Positions 27,855-36,417 are shown, counted from the stretch's first letter. The stretch: DNA of 64,000 nt from a bacterium (GCA_016124905.1 WGMV01000003.1:1-64000); one strand, 5' to 3'. Translations and numbers: made by a program. The notes: generated by a model not told the origin, from the sequence alone.

Positions 27855-29361
27855 TTCCCGACTTATTGACGTTAAACTGCGCTAAAAGCGAGAATGGAAG
27901 CGCGATTGCGGCGGTTCTAAAGCCTTCATTTCGGCAATAAGATAACCGGTCATCAAAGGCGAGTTTCAGTACCGCTCTTTGGTGTTCCAGTTGGTCGGAA
28001 TGCCAGAGTTTCTGCGGGTCTGACAGGAATGTGAAAGCGGTTCTAAATGTTTCGTCGAACGATTGCAGCGGGCGACCGCACAAGGCGATATTTTCGTTCA
28101 GCCTGATCTTCTCTTCTTCCAGTTTGCGAATCTGGTTTTCATATGAGGTAATGAGGATCGGGCTATCTGTTTCGACGATACGGTTAAAGAATTGCTCCGT
28201 CTTGCGCTCGATCATCAAAATTTCCTTACGGATCGTATCACCATCCAGCTTCAAGGCTTCACGTTGCTCATTCCATAAATCGGTGAACATTTGCGATGCG
28301 ACAAAGAAGAGCGGGGGCGAGGGTTTCAAATCGGCCAGCAACGCCTCGAATTCTTCCTCTACCTTCTCTTTACGCACGGACTTGCCGTACATGGTGCATT
28401 CGCGGCTATGGCAGAGGTAATAAGGATACTTCCCGTTTCGGCCCGTTGACCAGCAAGAGCTAAATGGCTTGCCGCAATGGCCGCAGAGAAGAAACCCTCT
28501 TAGCGGGAAGTCCTGCCGAATATCGGGACGGGCCGGAGCCTTGGCTTGACCGTTCAATCGTTGCTGAACTTTCTGGTAAGTCTCATAGCTGATTAACGGC
28601 TCATGTTGACCTTTCAGATGCCGAATACCCCATTCCGGCATGTCGATGTATCCGGCAAGCAGTTTGTTGCCGAGAAGAGTACGTATACGGGTATAATGAA
28701 CCTGCCCGTTCTTGTCTTTCGGATAGTGAGGCGACGATTCCAGAAACCGCTTGATCTCGCTTTGCGTTTCAAATCGACCGCACGCAAAGCCTTCCAATGC
28801 TTCCACGATCACGGAAGCGCAAGGCTCCTCGCGTGTCAAAATCTTTCCGTGATTTGCGTGCTTGCGGTAACGATATCCCGGCGGCGGATTGAAGCAGTAA
28901 TAGCCTTTCTGCATCCGTGCCTTCATCTTCTGACTGACTTGACGGCTATTTTGCTGGCGCTCCAGTTGCGACTGTGCCGCGAATACGGTCTCAACGAACT
29001 CGCCTTCCGGCGTGTCCTCGAAGTTGAAGTTGAGGCACTCGCGCGTGGCATTGCGGAGCTTCATCGCGTTGCGTAGCGATAGATGGAAAATCGTATCGCG
29101 CGCATACCGCTTAAGATCATCAAAAATAACGACATATTTTTCCGGCATGTTATCATCCAGAAAGCGCAGCAGCTTGACCATGCCCGGACGCTTCATGAAA
29201 TCGCCTTCGCCGGTTACGTCATCGGTAAAAATGGCAGCTACTTCATATCCTTTGCTTTTTGCATACTCACGGCAGCGAAAATCCTGAGAATCAAGACCAT
29301 GGCCTTCTATCACTTGCTTTTTGGAAGAGACGCGGCAATAAATGACAGCCTTTTGGCTCAT
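27811..29361 (-). CDS. Large serine recombinase (integrase of the element)
   Basis: 516-aa site-specific recombinase expected to integrate and excise the element. Residues 1-150 form the resolvase catalytic domain with YCRVSSKKQ (nucleophile Ser12), RPGMVKLLRFLDD and FDDLKRYARD. Residues about 165-270 form the DNA-binding recombinase domain (RKHANHGKILTREEP onwards). A zinc ribbon follows (LCGHCGKPFSSC and CHSREC), then a coiled coil (RKLEEEKIRLNENI). The last residues, MVGDNGLEPSTSTV, are encoded by the antisense strand of tRNA-Val, so the stop codon comes from the target tRNA. It overlaps the upstream 93-aa gene by four bases. Confidence 0.92.
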   Translation of the reverse strand: MSQKAVIYCRVSSKKQVIEGHGLDSQDFRCREYAKSKGYEVAAIFTDDVTGEGDFMKRPGMVKLLRFLDDNMPEKYVVIFDDLKRYARDTIFHLSLRNAMKLRNATRECLNFNFEDTPEGEFVETVFAAQSQLERQQNSRQVSQKMKARMQKGYYCFNPPPGYRYRKHANHGKILTREEPCASVIVEALEGFACGRFETQSEIKRFLESSPHYPKDKNGQVHYTRIRTLLGNKLLAGYIDMPEWGIRHLKGQHEPLISYETYQKVQQRLNGQAKAPARPDIRQDFPLRGFLLCGHCGKPFSSCWSTGRNGKYPYYLCHSRECTMYGKSVRKEKVEEEFEALLADLKPSPPLFFVASQMFTDLWNEQREALKLDGDTIRKEILMIERKTEQFFNRIVETDSPILITSYENQIRKLEEEKIRLNENIALCGRPLQSFDETFRTAFTFLSDPQKLWHSDQLEHQRAVLKLAFDDRLSYCRNEGFRTAAIALPFSLLAQFNVNKSGMVGDNGLEPSTSTV

Positions 29362-29639
29362 GAGATTTTTCCTTTCTTATATCCTGCTACTTCGCAAGCG
29401 GCACCGAAATCTTTTGCGATTGCTATATCAGGCGATGGTAACATGGGCCGCGATTCCCGGCCAAGTTTGCCAGCCCTATCCCGCTCTTTCATGGCATGCT
29501 GAACGGGATGCCTGCCGAAGGCGGCGGACACGAATTCTGCCATGATATTGAAGATACATTCCAATATGGAATCTTCTTTCTCACGTGGGAGGCCAAGGGA
29601 TTTAAGAGCGGGGCGATACTTTTCCTTGTCTAAGGGCAT
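29358..29639 (-). CDS. Small protein coupled to the recombinase (93 aa)
   Basis: Its stop overlaps the recombinase start (ATGA), and GGAGAA lies upstream of its ATG, so the two are translated together. The product is a soluble helical protein (REKEDSILECIFNIMAEFVSAAFG) with a basic middle (KERDRAGKLGRESR). No family recognised. By position it could be an excision or directionality factor or a recombinase partner; the sequence does not prove this. Confidence 0.6.
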   Translation of the reverse strand: MPLDKEKYRPALKSLGLPREKEDSILECIFNIMAEFVSAAFGRHPVQHAMKERDRAGKLGRESRPMLPSPDIAIAKDFGAACEVAGYKKGKIS

Positions 29640-29933
29640 AAAGGTTCTCCTTACGGGAGAGCTTGTAGCTTCATCCCATTTGATGGTTCTATTCAGTTGT
29701 CGATGGTGAAATGATTATAGCAATGCCGGGCATCCAAGATGGGCGGCAGGCAAGAACACTCGCACAGGCTCAGTCAGTGCGGCTAATTTCAGGCGCAATA
29801 CGAGTGATGCGGCTGATAAGCTATCATAAGATAGGAATATATTCCATGTTTTTGGAGCGCTGAGGGCAAAGAATAAAATAAAAGACAAAAGGGGACTGGA
29901 GTGTTTGTAATTTAATTACAAATAACTGAGTAA
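29640..29933. other. Gap between recombinase unit and the AT-rich gene pair
   Basis: No supported coding frame. Base composition shifts here from GC-rich to AT-rich toward 29.9 kb. It should hold the promoter of the recombinase unit (minus) and the end of the ankyrin gene transcript. No clear terminator hairpin or long repeat was seen. Confidence 0.5.
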
Positions 29934-30446
29934 TTACGGCTCAAACTTTCTTGGCGGCTTTGGTGGAATTCCATTAGTTGGAAGATCATCCTTATTCCAG
30001 TCGCTATCTTGGTCGAATGCTTCGGGGAATTGATATTTAGCAATAAGCTTTATCATATGAGGGTTTCCCTTTGTGAGCGCTAGTTGCCCATATTCACGGC
30101 CAAAAGCATCTCTGCGGGAAAAATCTATTTTATAAATACCATCAAATTCTTTATCGTCTGCATTTCGTATTCTATCCAATAAACTGCTTGTGGGCTTTTC
30201 AGGTACAGCTCTTAATGTGCTTTTGAAACGTAACAATAATTCAGCAATAGCAGTATTGTTATTGCAAATTGCCCAATGAAGAGCATCCATTCCATCGTCA
30301 TCTATCTGCCTAATACTTCTAGGATCATCGTTTAAAGCAGCTTTAACTCCTTCATAATCATTAGTCTGAGTGTAAGCTAAAATATCATATTCATATTTTT
30401 TCAAGCCATCACCAATAAGGGGGATATGTTTGTTTCTTTTATTCAT
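29934..30446 (-). CDS. Ankyrin-repeat protein (170 aa)
   Basis: Contains an ankyrin-like helix pair with the consensus pieces DDDGMDALHWAICNNNTAIAELLL (residues about 49-72, quoted motif GMDALHWAI) and a second, weaker one at REYGQLALTKGNPHMIKLI. An Asp/Pro-rich tail ends in PPKPPRKFEP. Probably a protein-binding partner. Its ATG overlaps the stop of the upstream unknown gene by four bases, so both are made from one transcript. Codon use is markedly AT-rich compared with the rest of the element, which suggests separate acquisition. An antitoxin, effector or defence accessory role is possible; none is shown. Confidence 0.8.
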   Translation of the reverse strand: MNKRNKHIPLIGDGLKKYEYDILAYTQTNDYEGVKAALNDDPRSIRQIDDDGMDALHWAICNNNTAIAELLLRFKSTLRAVPEKPTSSLLDRIRNADDKEFDGIYKIDFSRRDAFGREYGQLALTKGNPHMIKLIAKYQFPEAFDQDSDWNKDDLPTNGIPPKPPRKFEP

Positions 30447-31516
30447 GATGATGATGCCATAGAAGGTAACATACTGTCAAAAAAGTCAGAAAGTTCTGTC
30501 AATTCAATGGTTTCATTACCTAGTGGTAAGGCAATAACTGAAATTTGTACAAATTGAGGAATGTTAATTTTTTTATGTAGATCTATAGCGTTCCAATCCA
30601 TGATTGCTGAATCTATAACTGGTAGGGCGCAAAACCTTTTATAACCAGGCCACTCATCACCCTGTTTTCGTATAAAAGACAAAGTTGGTGCCCAAAAGCT
30701 TTTCTGAGAAGTGTTATGATAAGTATTTTCCATGACAAATGCGCACGATCTGCCAGTGTCGCTAATCAAAATACCATCATAGTCCCACGTTTGTTTTAAA
30801 AGTGGAACCATCATGCCCGTGTAATCCCAAAAATAAAGATGATTTAGAAAACTTTTACAGGTATTGGAAAGCCGTTCCGCAAACTTGATATGAATCTTTA
30901 AATATTCCTCACTATAGAAATTAGAAGCAATTTGTAGATCAGAGGTGAGATACGATGGCTCAAAAGCAACAACCCGTAGCCTATAGTATGATGTTCCTGG
31001 TATCTCCCTAAAAAACATGCAAACTATATCGTGAGAAGGAAAAATTCTGATTCCCAAAGAACGAGCGCCAAGTCCACCCGCAGTTAATGTGGCCGTTTTA
31101 CCAAGAAATGCTGGAATTTTTCGGTCAAAGCATAATTTGCCAAAAACATCCCCGTACATAACATGTGTTTGAGGGAAAGATAGAAGTTTACTGTATCCTT
31201 CCAACACAGTTTGTTTTTTAATAAATTCAATTAAAATGAAATAAAAATCGGTGTTGTTTGGTGTTATTTGCTTGATGCCTAAGAAATCCCTTAGCATGTC
31301 GTATTTCAATATAATTTTCTCTGTTTTTCTACCATCATAGCTGTGTCTTCTTGGGTAAGATTCCGAAGGTAGTAAATCTTCAATATCACCTATTATTGCT
31401 AATGCCCCTTTATCTGTACGGGCTTTGTAAAGCATCATTATATAGCGCACGGATTCCTTATCAAATACCGTGTAGTCACATTTAGAATTGCTCGTCGCTT
31501 TCTTTGCTTTTGCCAC
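30443..31516 (-). CDS. Unrecognised 357-aa protein of the AT-rich pair
   Basis: GTG 31516 chosen because AAGGGG lies five bases upstream; the frame is open to a TTG at 31537. Begins AKAKKATSNSK, basic. It is a soluble protein rich in aromatic residues (FDKESVRYIMMLYKA, FYFILIEFIKKQ, CMFFREIPGTSYYRLRVVAFEPSYL, HLYFWDYTG) with no membrane span, no Walker motif and no obvious catalytic constellation. The AT-rich base use is unlike that of its flanks. It shares a transcript with the ankyrin protein, and starts divergent from the 31640 gene with 123 bp between them. Function unknown. Confidence 0.72.
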   Translation of the reverse strand: MAKAKKATSNSKCDYTVFDKESVRYIMMLYKARTDKGALAIIGDIEDLLPSESYPRRHSYDGRKTEKIILKYDMLRDFLGIKQITPNNTDFYFILIEFIKKQTVLEGYSKLLSFPQTHVMYGDVFGKLCFDRKIPAFLGKTATLTAGGLGARSLGIRIFPSHDIVCMFFREIPGTSYYRLRVVAFEPSYLTSDLQIASNFYSEEYLKIHIKFAERLSNTCKSFLNHLYFWDYTGMMVPLLKQTWDYDGILISDTGRSCAFVMENTYHNTSQKSFWAPTLSFIRKQGDEWPGYKRFCALPVIDSAIMDWNAIDLHKKINIPQFVQISVIALPLGNETIELTELSDFFDSMLPSMASSS

Positions 31517-31614
31517 GTCGTCCCCTTGCGTCCCCAAGTATTTTTCCTCGAAGCTGTCAAACTCTCCTAATCAGCGTTGATTTGTTTCAACCCGTGAGAG
31601 TGACGGCGCCCGAT

Positions 31615-31631
31615 CTCCACATAATGTGGAG
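31615..31631 (+). promoter_or_regulatory. Palindrome covering the ribosome binding site of the 31640 gene
   Basis: CTCCACAT-A-ATGTGGAG, two perfect 8-base arms around one base. The right arm contains the GGAG ribosome site eight bases before ATG 31640. As DNA it could be an operator in the divergent 31516/31640 promoter region; as RNA, a hairpin (its loop would need to open a pair or two) would hide the ribosome site. Confidence 0.6.
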
Positions 31632-31639
31632 TCAGTCAC

Positions 31640-32002
31640 ATGATAGAGGAAAATACTGTCATTGTACCAACTTATAAAAAAGGAGAATCGCAAAGAGAAT
31701 GGAGAAAATTGCAAAGGCTAGCGCATATTGCCCGCCAGACATTGAGCGAGCGCGATTGGCCTACGGTCATGCAGCATTTGATGATGCATGCCGAAAGCCG
31801 AGGTATCCGGTTCCGTTATGCCGATGGACGGGATTTCGGACATCCGCATGTCGATGAGGTCTGGAAGGATGAGCGATACATCCGCAGTTTCTTACGCCAT
31901 GAGGTTTGCACCCATCCGGCCAAGGACGAACTGGTTGCGCTTTGCTTGATGCTTATGAAGCGCTATCCGGAAGAGATAGAAAAAGCCAAGTTTATTGGGT
32001 AA
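31640..32002 (+). CDS. Hypothetical protein (120 aa)
   Basis: Small soluble protein, basic at the N-terminus (YKKGESQREWRKLQRLAHIA) and helical at the C-terminus (DELVALCLMLMKRYPEEIEKA). Good ribosome site GGAG and a very strong terminator directly after it indicate a monocistronic, separately controlled gene. No family recognised. It may be an element regulator. Confidence 0.65.
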   Translation: MIEENTVIVPTYKKGESQREWRKLQRLAHIARQTLSERDWPTVMQHLMMHAESRGIRFRYADGRDFGHPHVDEVWKDERYIRSFLRHEVCTHPAKDELVALCLMLMKRYPEEIEKAKFIG

Positions 32003-32008
32003 TTCCAT

Positions 32009-32042
32009 AGCGCCGGAACCGAAACGTTCCGGCGCTTTTTTT
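32009..32042 (+). terminator. Rho-independent terminator of the 120-aa gene
   Basis: Perfect 11-bp stem 32009-32019 with 32026-32036 (AGCGCCGGAAC / GTTCCGGCGCT), loop CGAAAC, followed by seven T. It starts six bases after the stop codon. Confidence 0.9.
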
Positions 32043-32051
32043 ACTCATTTG

Positions 32052-32699
32052 TCATTTCATGTCAAGTTCCTGCCTCGGTGTGTTTGACCGGGACAAGGGA
32101 ATATCCTGCCCATGTTTCTGAAACGCTTCACGGATCAGGTTTTCCTGAGCGCGGTCGATATATTTCAGGCGCTCCACATAGCGCTTGCCGACAACGGCTT
32201 CGGGCTTTTCGTATCCGGCGCGTTCGGCTTGCCGGAGCCATTCGGCACGATGCGCCTTGAAGTGCACCGCCGCCTTTATGCGTATCTGACGTGTGCGGGC
32301 GACGACGTTCAGCACATCTTTTTCCAATGTGCTGAACGTCAGCTTTTCCGTCTGCGCCAGCTTTTGCAGCATGTTTCCTTCCGCCCGCTCAACGCGTGCG
32401 AGGCGCTGCATCAGTCGTTGATCGACGCGGCGCTGTGCTTCCTGCGTCAGGCTGATCATGCCATTCGCCCAGCCGGGCTTGAACTCCGGCTTTTGCTTGC
32501 CGTAGGTTTCAAGCCAGATGCGGTTCGTCTCCTGCGCGATCCAGTGATTGCGGTATTTCAGGGCGTGATCGGCGCAATCGTGTTTGAGGTTAAAGGCGCG
32601 GTCTTGAATGCGCCGCGCTTCCTCAATCTTTTGCACGTCGCCTTGAAACTCTTTCCAGATTTCAGGATTGGATTTTTGGAATGCGTCTTTGAGTATCAT
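32052..32699 (-). CDS. Coiled-coil protein of the mobilization region (215 aa)
   Basis: Highly charged, almost entirely helical and Arg/Glu/Gln-rich (RRVDQRLMQRLARVERAEGN, YVERLKYIDRAQENLIREAF), with no membrane segment or signal peptide. The ATG follows GGAAGAA. It is the last gene of the minus-strand run that contains the coupling protein. It could be a relaxosome accessory or a structural protein of transfer; I do not recognise the family. Confidence 0.65.
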   Translation of the reverse strand: MILKDAFQKSNPEIWKEFQGDVQKIEEARRIQDRAFNLKHDCADHALKYRNHWIAQETNRIWLETYGKQKPEFKPGWANGMISLTQEAQRRVDQRLMQRLARVERAEGNMLQKLAQTEKLTFSTLEKDVLNVVARTRQIRIKAAVHFKAHRAEWLRQAERAGYEKPEAVVGKRYVERLKYIDRAQENLIREAFQKHGQDIPLSRSNTPRQELDMK

Positions 32700-32774
32700 A
32701 GGAATTCTTCCTTATGCCGGTGGACGTGCGTCGCAAAATTGCGCGGCGATAACAGGGTCTGTTATGCTTTGAAG

Positions 32775-33095
32775 ATGACAGATGACATCCCTGCAAGTGG
32801 GCGGGCCGCCAACCAGAACGTCTCGTTCCGTTTCCTTACCGAAAACCCGAAAGCGATCATGGCGCGTGCCGTTATGCGGTCATGGATCGGCTATATGGAC
32901 GAAATGAACATCCCGCGCGATATGTGCGCCGAAGTGCTGCTCGATGCGTTTCTCCAATGCGTCAAGCCGAAGGAAGGAGAATATGAAAGAGTTGCGGCGG
33001 TCACGGAAATGTCGCAACTCATGCGTTGCCGCGACCGCCTGCAAGTCATGATCGACGAGATTATCGCCGCATACGGAGACGCCATTACTTCATGA
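32775..33095 (+). CDS. Hypothetical protein (106 aa)
   Basis: ATG 32775 gives MTDDIPASGRAANQNVSFRF; the longer open frame upstream is antisense to the previous gene and was not used. Contains two helical segments (KAIMARAVMRSWIGYMDEM, MRCRDRLQVMIDEIIAAYG) and could be a small regulator. It is divergent from the 215-aa gene (75 bp between starts) and overlaps the 3' end of the next minus-strand gene by 11 bp. No family recognised. Confidence 0.55.
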   Translation: MTDDIPASGRAANQNVSFRFLTENPKAIMARAVMRSWIGYMDEMNIPRDMCAEVLLDAFLQCVKPKEGEYERVAAVTEMSQLMRCRDRLQVMIDEIIAAYGDAITS

Positions 33096-33387
33096 AGGCG
33101 ATCAACGGACAGTCCGGCCCATGGGTAACTCTAACGCTTTGCCCGTTCAGGTAGGTGCAGCGGCTGTAGGTACGCGTTCCGTCATAATTTTGCGTATAGG
33201 TATAATCGTAGCGCAGATACGGCATGCCGTTGACCTGGACATAGCTCCATGCGAAGGCAAAGGGCGCAAGCAGCAACGCCAGCTTGACGAGAAGAAATAC
33301 GAAGAAAAGGGCGAGCCAGCGCAGCCACGGAAAGCGGCGGCGGCGTGAGGTGCTCCGGTAAGAGGCGATGCGGGGGGAATGAAACAT
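33085..33387 (-). CDS. Small single-span membrane protein (100 aa)
   Basis: Basic N-terminus (SYRSTSRRRRFPWLRW) followed by one strong transmembrane helix (LALFFVFLLVKLALLLAPFA) and a C-terminal domain with two Cys (SRCTYLN, GPDCPLIAF) probably in the periplasm. It lies 24 bp after the coupling-protein gene in the same direction, so likely co-transcribed with it. No family recognised. Confidence 0.65.
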   Translation of the reverse strand: MFHSPRIASYRSTSRRRRFPWLRWLALFFVFLLVKLALLLAPFAFAWSYVQVNGMPYLRYDYTYTQNYDGTRTYSRCTYLNGQSVRVTHGPDCPLIAFMK

Positions 33388-33411
33388 AATCTTACTCCTT
33401 GTTACGAATGA

Positions 33412-35052
33412 TTAGGGGCGCTTGGGATAGCGCAGCCGGATGCGGATTTTTCCGGTAAACGGCTTGCCGAACATCGGGTTGGTATCCGCCCATTGCTGGA
33501 ACGGGTCGATTTCATGGTAGCCGACCTTGAGGGCATGAATGGGCGGCTGGTCTTTGATAAGGACGATACTGTCGCCGAAGCGCAGGGCTTCATCCGGCGT
33601 CAGTAGCGGACGCGCCGCCTCGCCGACGCTCCGCATGGCCGGATCGGTGAATGCCTTGCCCAGCGCGAAACTGTCGGATTTGACCGTGGAGTTGCCGAGC
33701 ATTTTTGAGACGAGTTCGGCGGTCTTGAGCGAGCGAATGCCGAATATCTGCTTGCATTCGCATTGGCTGAGCAAGGTTTCCAGACTTTCGCGCCCATACA
33801 GCTTGGCATATTCTTCCAGTTCCTGAAGCACGAACCAGACGCGGCAGCCATATTCGCGCAGCGTGGTTAGTGCGTTCGACAGCCCCTCGATGCGGAAATT
33901 CGCCGCTTCGTCGAGCAGGAACAGCACTTCCCGGTTATTGCGGCAGCGGGTGAGTTCAGTCAGGGCGCACCAGCCGATCAGGCCGAGCCACGGCGCATAG
34001 ACTTTCATGCGGGCGGGATCGGCGATCAGGTAGACGGTCGCTTTTTCCCGCTTCAGATCGGATAAGCGGAAATCGCAGGCGCTGGTGCTTTCCGCCAGCC
34101 AGCCGCTGGAGGCGAACACGTCGAGCGCCTGTATCGCGCCCTCGCGGAAGGATTCCCATTGATTGGTGTTTTCCGCTTCCATCTTGGGCAGCAGGTCATG
34201 CGCCATATCCGCGAAATCGCCGTTCAGGATGGGGGATGCGGCGGCGACATACAGCGCCTCTTTCAGAGATGACTGGTCGCGCAGATAATGCAGCACGCGG
34301 CTGAGCGTCGGATTCTTTTCATGCGTGACGGTATAAATTGTCACCACCACGATCAGCTTGCGCGAGCCGTTGCGGAAAAACGTGTTTTCGCCCGATTGCG
34401 GCGGTTCGGCATGGAGTTGCAGCGCGATGGCCTGCGTATCGGCGATCAGGTCGGCATGGCGTCCCTCCTGCCAGTCGTCGATCAGGATTTGCAGCGGATT
34501 GTAACGCACCGGCGGGCCAAGCCGGTCTTCGTAAGCCCGCCCCGGATTGAGGCAGAGCACCCTTTGCCCGTAGCGCTTTTCACGAGTGTTTTTGGTGATG
34601 CAGGCCAGTGTGCCTTTGAGATCGGTCGTGATGATCGACGTATCGCCGGCATGCAGCAGGGCGGGAATAACGAAATTGACCGTCTTGCCGCCCCCGGCGG
34701 GCGAAAGCGTCAGACCATGCGTTTCACCCTTGAAGAAAAGCGGCTTACCGGAACTTGCCGATGCGCCGAGGAACAGCCCGTTCGTATCGTACTGTCTGTA
34801 GCGCCGGTGATCCGCTTCCGCCGCCCAGCGGGCCGAGCCTTTGCCGGTGCCGGGGCGCAGCGCAAGAAAACGGGCGAGCAGAATGCGGGCGACATCCGGC
34901 AGGCGCATGAGGAGACAAAAGACGCAGAAGAGCGCGAAGCCCTTGCAGACAAGATAAAGGCCGTCTTCGAAGAAAGAAGCGGCCCATCCGGACAGCGCGG
35001 CCAGAAAGCACAGTTGCGGCAACGATAGCGTTGCGCCGTGACGTGATGACAT
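33412..35052 (-). CDS. VirD4/TraG-type coupling protein (T4CP)
   Basis: Inner-membrane ATPase that links a relaxosome to a type IV secretion channel. 546 aa. Two hydrophobic helices lie in the first 55 residues; Walker A SPAGGGKT is at 117-124; RYNPLQILI and the Walker B VLFLLDEAANF follow; the C-terminus keeps the T4CP arrangement (VWFVLQELEEYAKLYG, ECKQIFGIRS). No VirB or Tra channel gene is seen, so it probably serves a channel supplied by another element. Its neighbours on both sides are unrecognised membrane or secreted proteins. Confidence 0.9.
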   Translation of the reverse strand: MSSRHGATLSLPQLCFLAALSGWAASFFEDGLYLVCKGFALFCVFCLLMRLPDVARILLARFLALRPGTGKGSARWAAEADHRRYRQYDTNGLFLGASASSGKPLFFKGETHGLTLSPAGGGKTVNFVIPALLHAGDTSIITTDLKGTLACITKNTREKRYGQRVLCLNPGRAYEDRLGPPVRYNPLQILIDDWQEGRHADLIADTQAIALQLHAEPPQSGENTFFRNGSRKLIVVVTIYTVTHEKNPTLSRVLHYLRDQSSLKEALYVAAASPILNGDFADMAHDLLPKMEAENTNQWESFREGAIQALDVFASSGWLAESTSACDFRLSDLKREKATVYLIADPARMKVYAPWLGLIGWCALTELTRCRNNREVLFLLDEAANFRIEGLSNALTTLREYGCRVWFVLQELEEYAKLYGRESLETLLSQCECKQIFGIRSLKTAELVSKMLGNSTVKSDSFALGKAFTDPAMRSVGEAARPLLTPDEALRFGDSIVLIKDQPPIHALKVGYHEIDPFQQWADTNPMFGKPFTGKIRIRLRYPKRP

Positions 35053-35091
35053 GAAGACCTCCTGTTGGTTGTGGAGGTTTCAGGATAAGAA

Positions 35092-35118
35092 AAACCCGCC
35101 CGGAACATGGGCGGGTTT
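35092..35118 (-). terminator. Rho-independent terminator (minus strand)
   Basis: Ten-bp stem 35092-35101 with 35109-35118 (AAACCCGCCC / GGGCGGGTTT), followed on the minus strand by TTCTTAT. It lies between the 35149 gene and the coupling-protein start, so the coupling-protein operon probably has its own promoter or relies on readthrough. Confidence 0.75.
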
Positions 35119-35148
35119 GAAAGATTCGGGTTTTCTTATGTATGCGGC

Positions 35149-36417
35149 TTATTGTCCGGCCCCAACGATATGCAGCGGGTCGAGAACGAGCCAGTTGCCA
35201 TTGGCGGGTTTTGCTTGGCCCATCGTCTCATTAAATCCTGTGCCGCCATTACCCCGACCGGGCGTAAAGGCGAAAGGCAGGGCGAAGGTTTCCCCGTCCA
35301 GAGCAATGCGGATTTCGCCTTTGACGCCCGCCCCGGATGCGCCGCCATACCAGTTGACCGCCAGCAGGGTTTTGTGCAAATCCACCGGCACGTTAAAAGC
35401 GACGGTTTCAAACCCGCCGCTGGCACGGGGGCTGTTCAGAAAATCCTTGCGGTAAACCCCTTCGGCGCTTTGCGTATGCTGGTAATTCAGCACGTCCGCT
35501 TTCTCGCCGGGGCGGGCATGCAGGTCGAGGTCGCAGAACGGGCAATCCCAGCTTATGCCGATTTCGACATTCTGCGCGTGATGCAAACGCTCCGGCGTGA
35601 CCGGATTGGCGGAAAGTTCCCGCTCGAAGATCGACACGTCTCCGGGGACGGGAATGCGGATATGCATCATTTCCATTTTATCCGTGTCTTCCCGGATAAA
35701 ATCATGCGGCAGTTTGCCCGCATGATCGGATACGCGTTTCCACAACGTTTCCCGGTCGCCAGTAAAACCGGACAGCACCGCGCCGTGGCCTTCGACGAAC
35801 AACGTCCAGAACCGTTTCACCCAGTAGGCATGCTTGCTGCCCGGCACCGGCTCATGCCCGGCGAAGCCAAGATAGACCCGCGCCCCGGCCAGCAGGTTTC
35901 CCTTACCTCGCAGGCTGAACGGCGTCACATCCGGCGCGGCGTTGAAATACCCGTCATTCGGCACCTTGCCGCCGTTCATACTTTGCTCCGGCTGCGCCGG
36001 ATCGAGATAGAGCGGCGAGCCGAGAATCACGATATCGGTATCGGCCAGCGGCGCATGGTTGCGACCGAGAAAATCCAGAAACTGCGGTAGCCGCACCGCG
36101 CCCGATCCCGTTCCGTCCAGTGACAGCAACTTGCCGACCAGTGCGCGGTTGACGTTGAGCTTCGCTTTCTCGCTGCGATAGGAGGCATTATTCGGCACCG
36201 CGAAAGTGCCGAGTGCCCGCAGGTTCCATGCATCGAACAGCAAGGCTTCTTCTCCCGGCTGAATCCGGCGCGTGAGATACTGCAAGGCTTCCTTGCCCTG
36301 CACAGCCGAGGGCGCAATGCCGATGATCAAACCTTGAGCGAAAGCGGGATTCCCGCAGCAGACAAGCAGCGTTGCGGTAGCTAGAACAGCAAGAGCTTTG
36401 TGAAGATAGGGTTTCAT
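35149..36417 (-). CDS. Secreted protein of the transfer region (422 aa), unrecognised
   Basis: ATG 36417 lies seven bases after AAAGGAG. Signal peptide (LAVLATATLLVCCGNPAFA) with possible lipobox-like Cys residues. The N-terminal 200 residues resemble an alpha/beta fold (TDIVILGSPLYLDPA, LAGARVYLGFAGHEPVPGS). The C-terminal 170 residues are beta-rich with WDCPFCDLDLHA, FNVPVDLHKTLLAVNWYGG and GEIRIALDGETFALPFAFTP. The DLDLH motif recalls DUF2135/YfaP-like domains, but this is weak. A periplasmic or surface role in transfer or mating contact is conceivable. Confidence 0.7.
   Translation of the reverse strand: MKPYLHKALAVLATATLLVCCGNPAFAQGLIIGIAPSAVQGKEALQYLTRRIQPGEEALLFDAWNLRALGTFAVPNNASYRSEKAKLNVNRALVGKLLSLDGTGSGAVRLPQFLDFLGRNHAPLADTDIVILGSPLYLDPAQPEQSMNGGKVPNDGYFNAAPDVTPFSLRGKGNLLAGARVYLGFAGHEPVPGSKHAYWVKRFWTLFVEGHGAVLSGFTGDRETLWKRVSDHAGKLPHDFIREDTDKMEMMHIRIPVPGDVSIFERELSANPVTPERLHHAQNVEIGISWDCPFCDLDLHARPGEKADVLNYQHTQSAEGVYRKDFLNSPRASGGFETVAFNVPVDLHKTLLAVNWYGGASGAGVKGEIRIALDGETFALPFAFTPGRGNGGTGFNETMGQAKPANGNWLVLDPLHIVGAGQ

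Noticed and set aside
32112-32774. N-terminal extension of the 106-aa gene
   Set aside because: This part is antisense to the coiled-coil gene; coding signal and a sensible start begin only at 32775.
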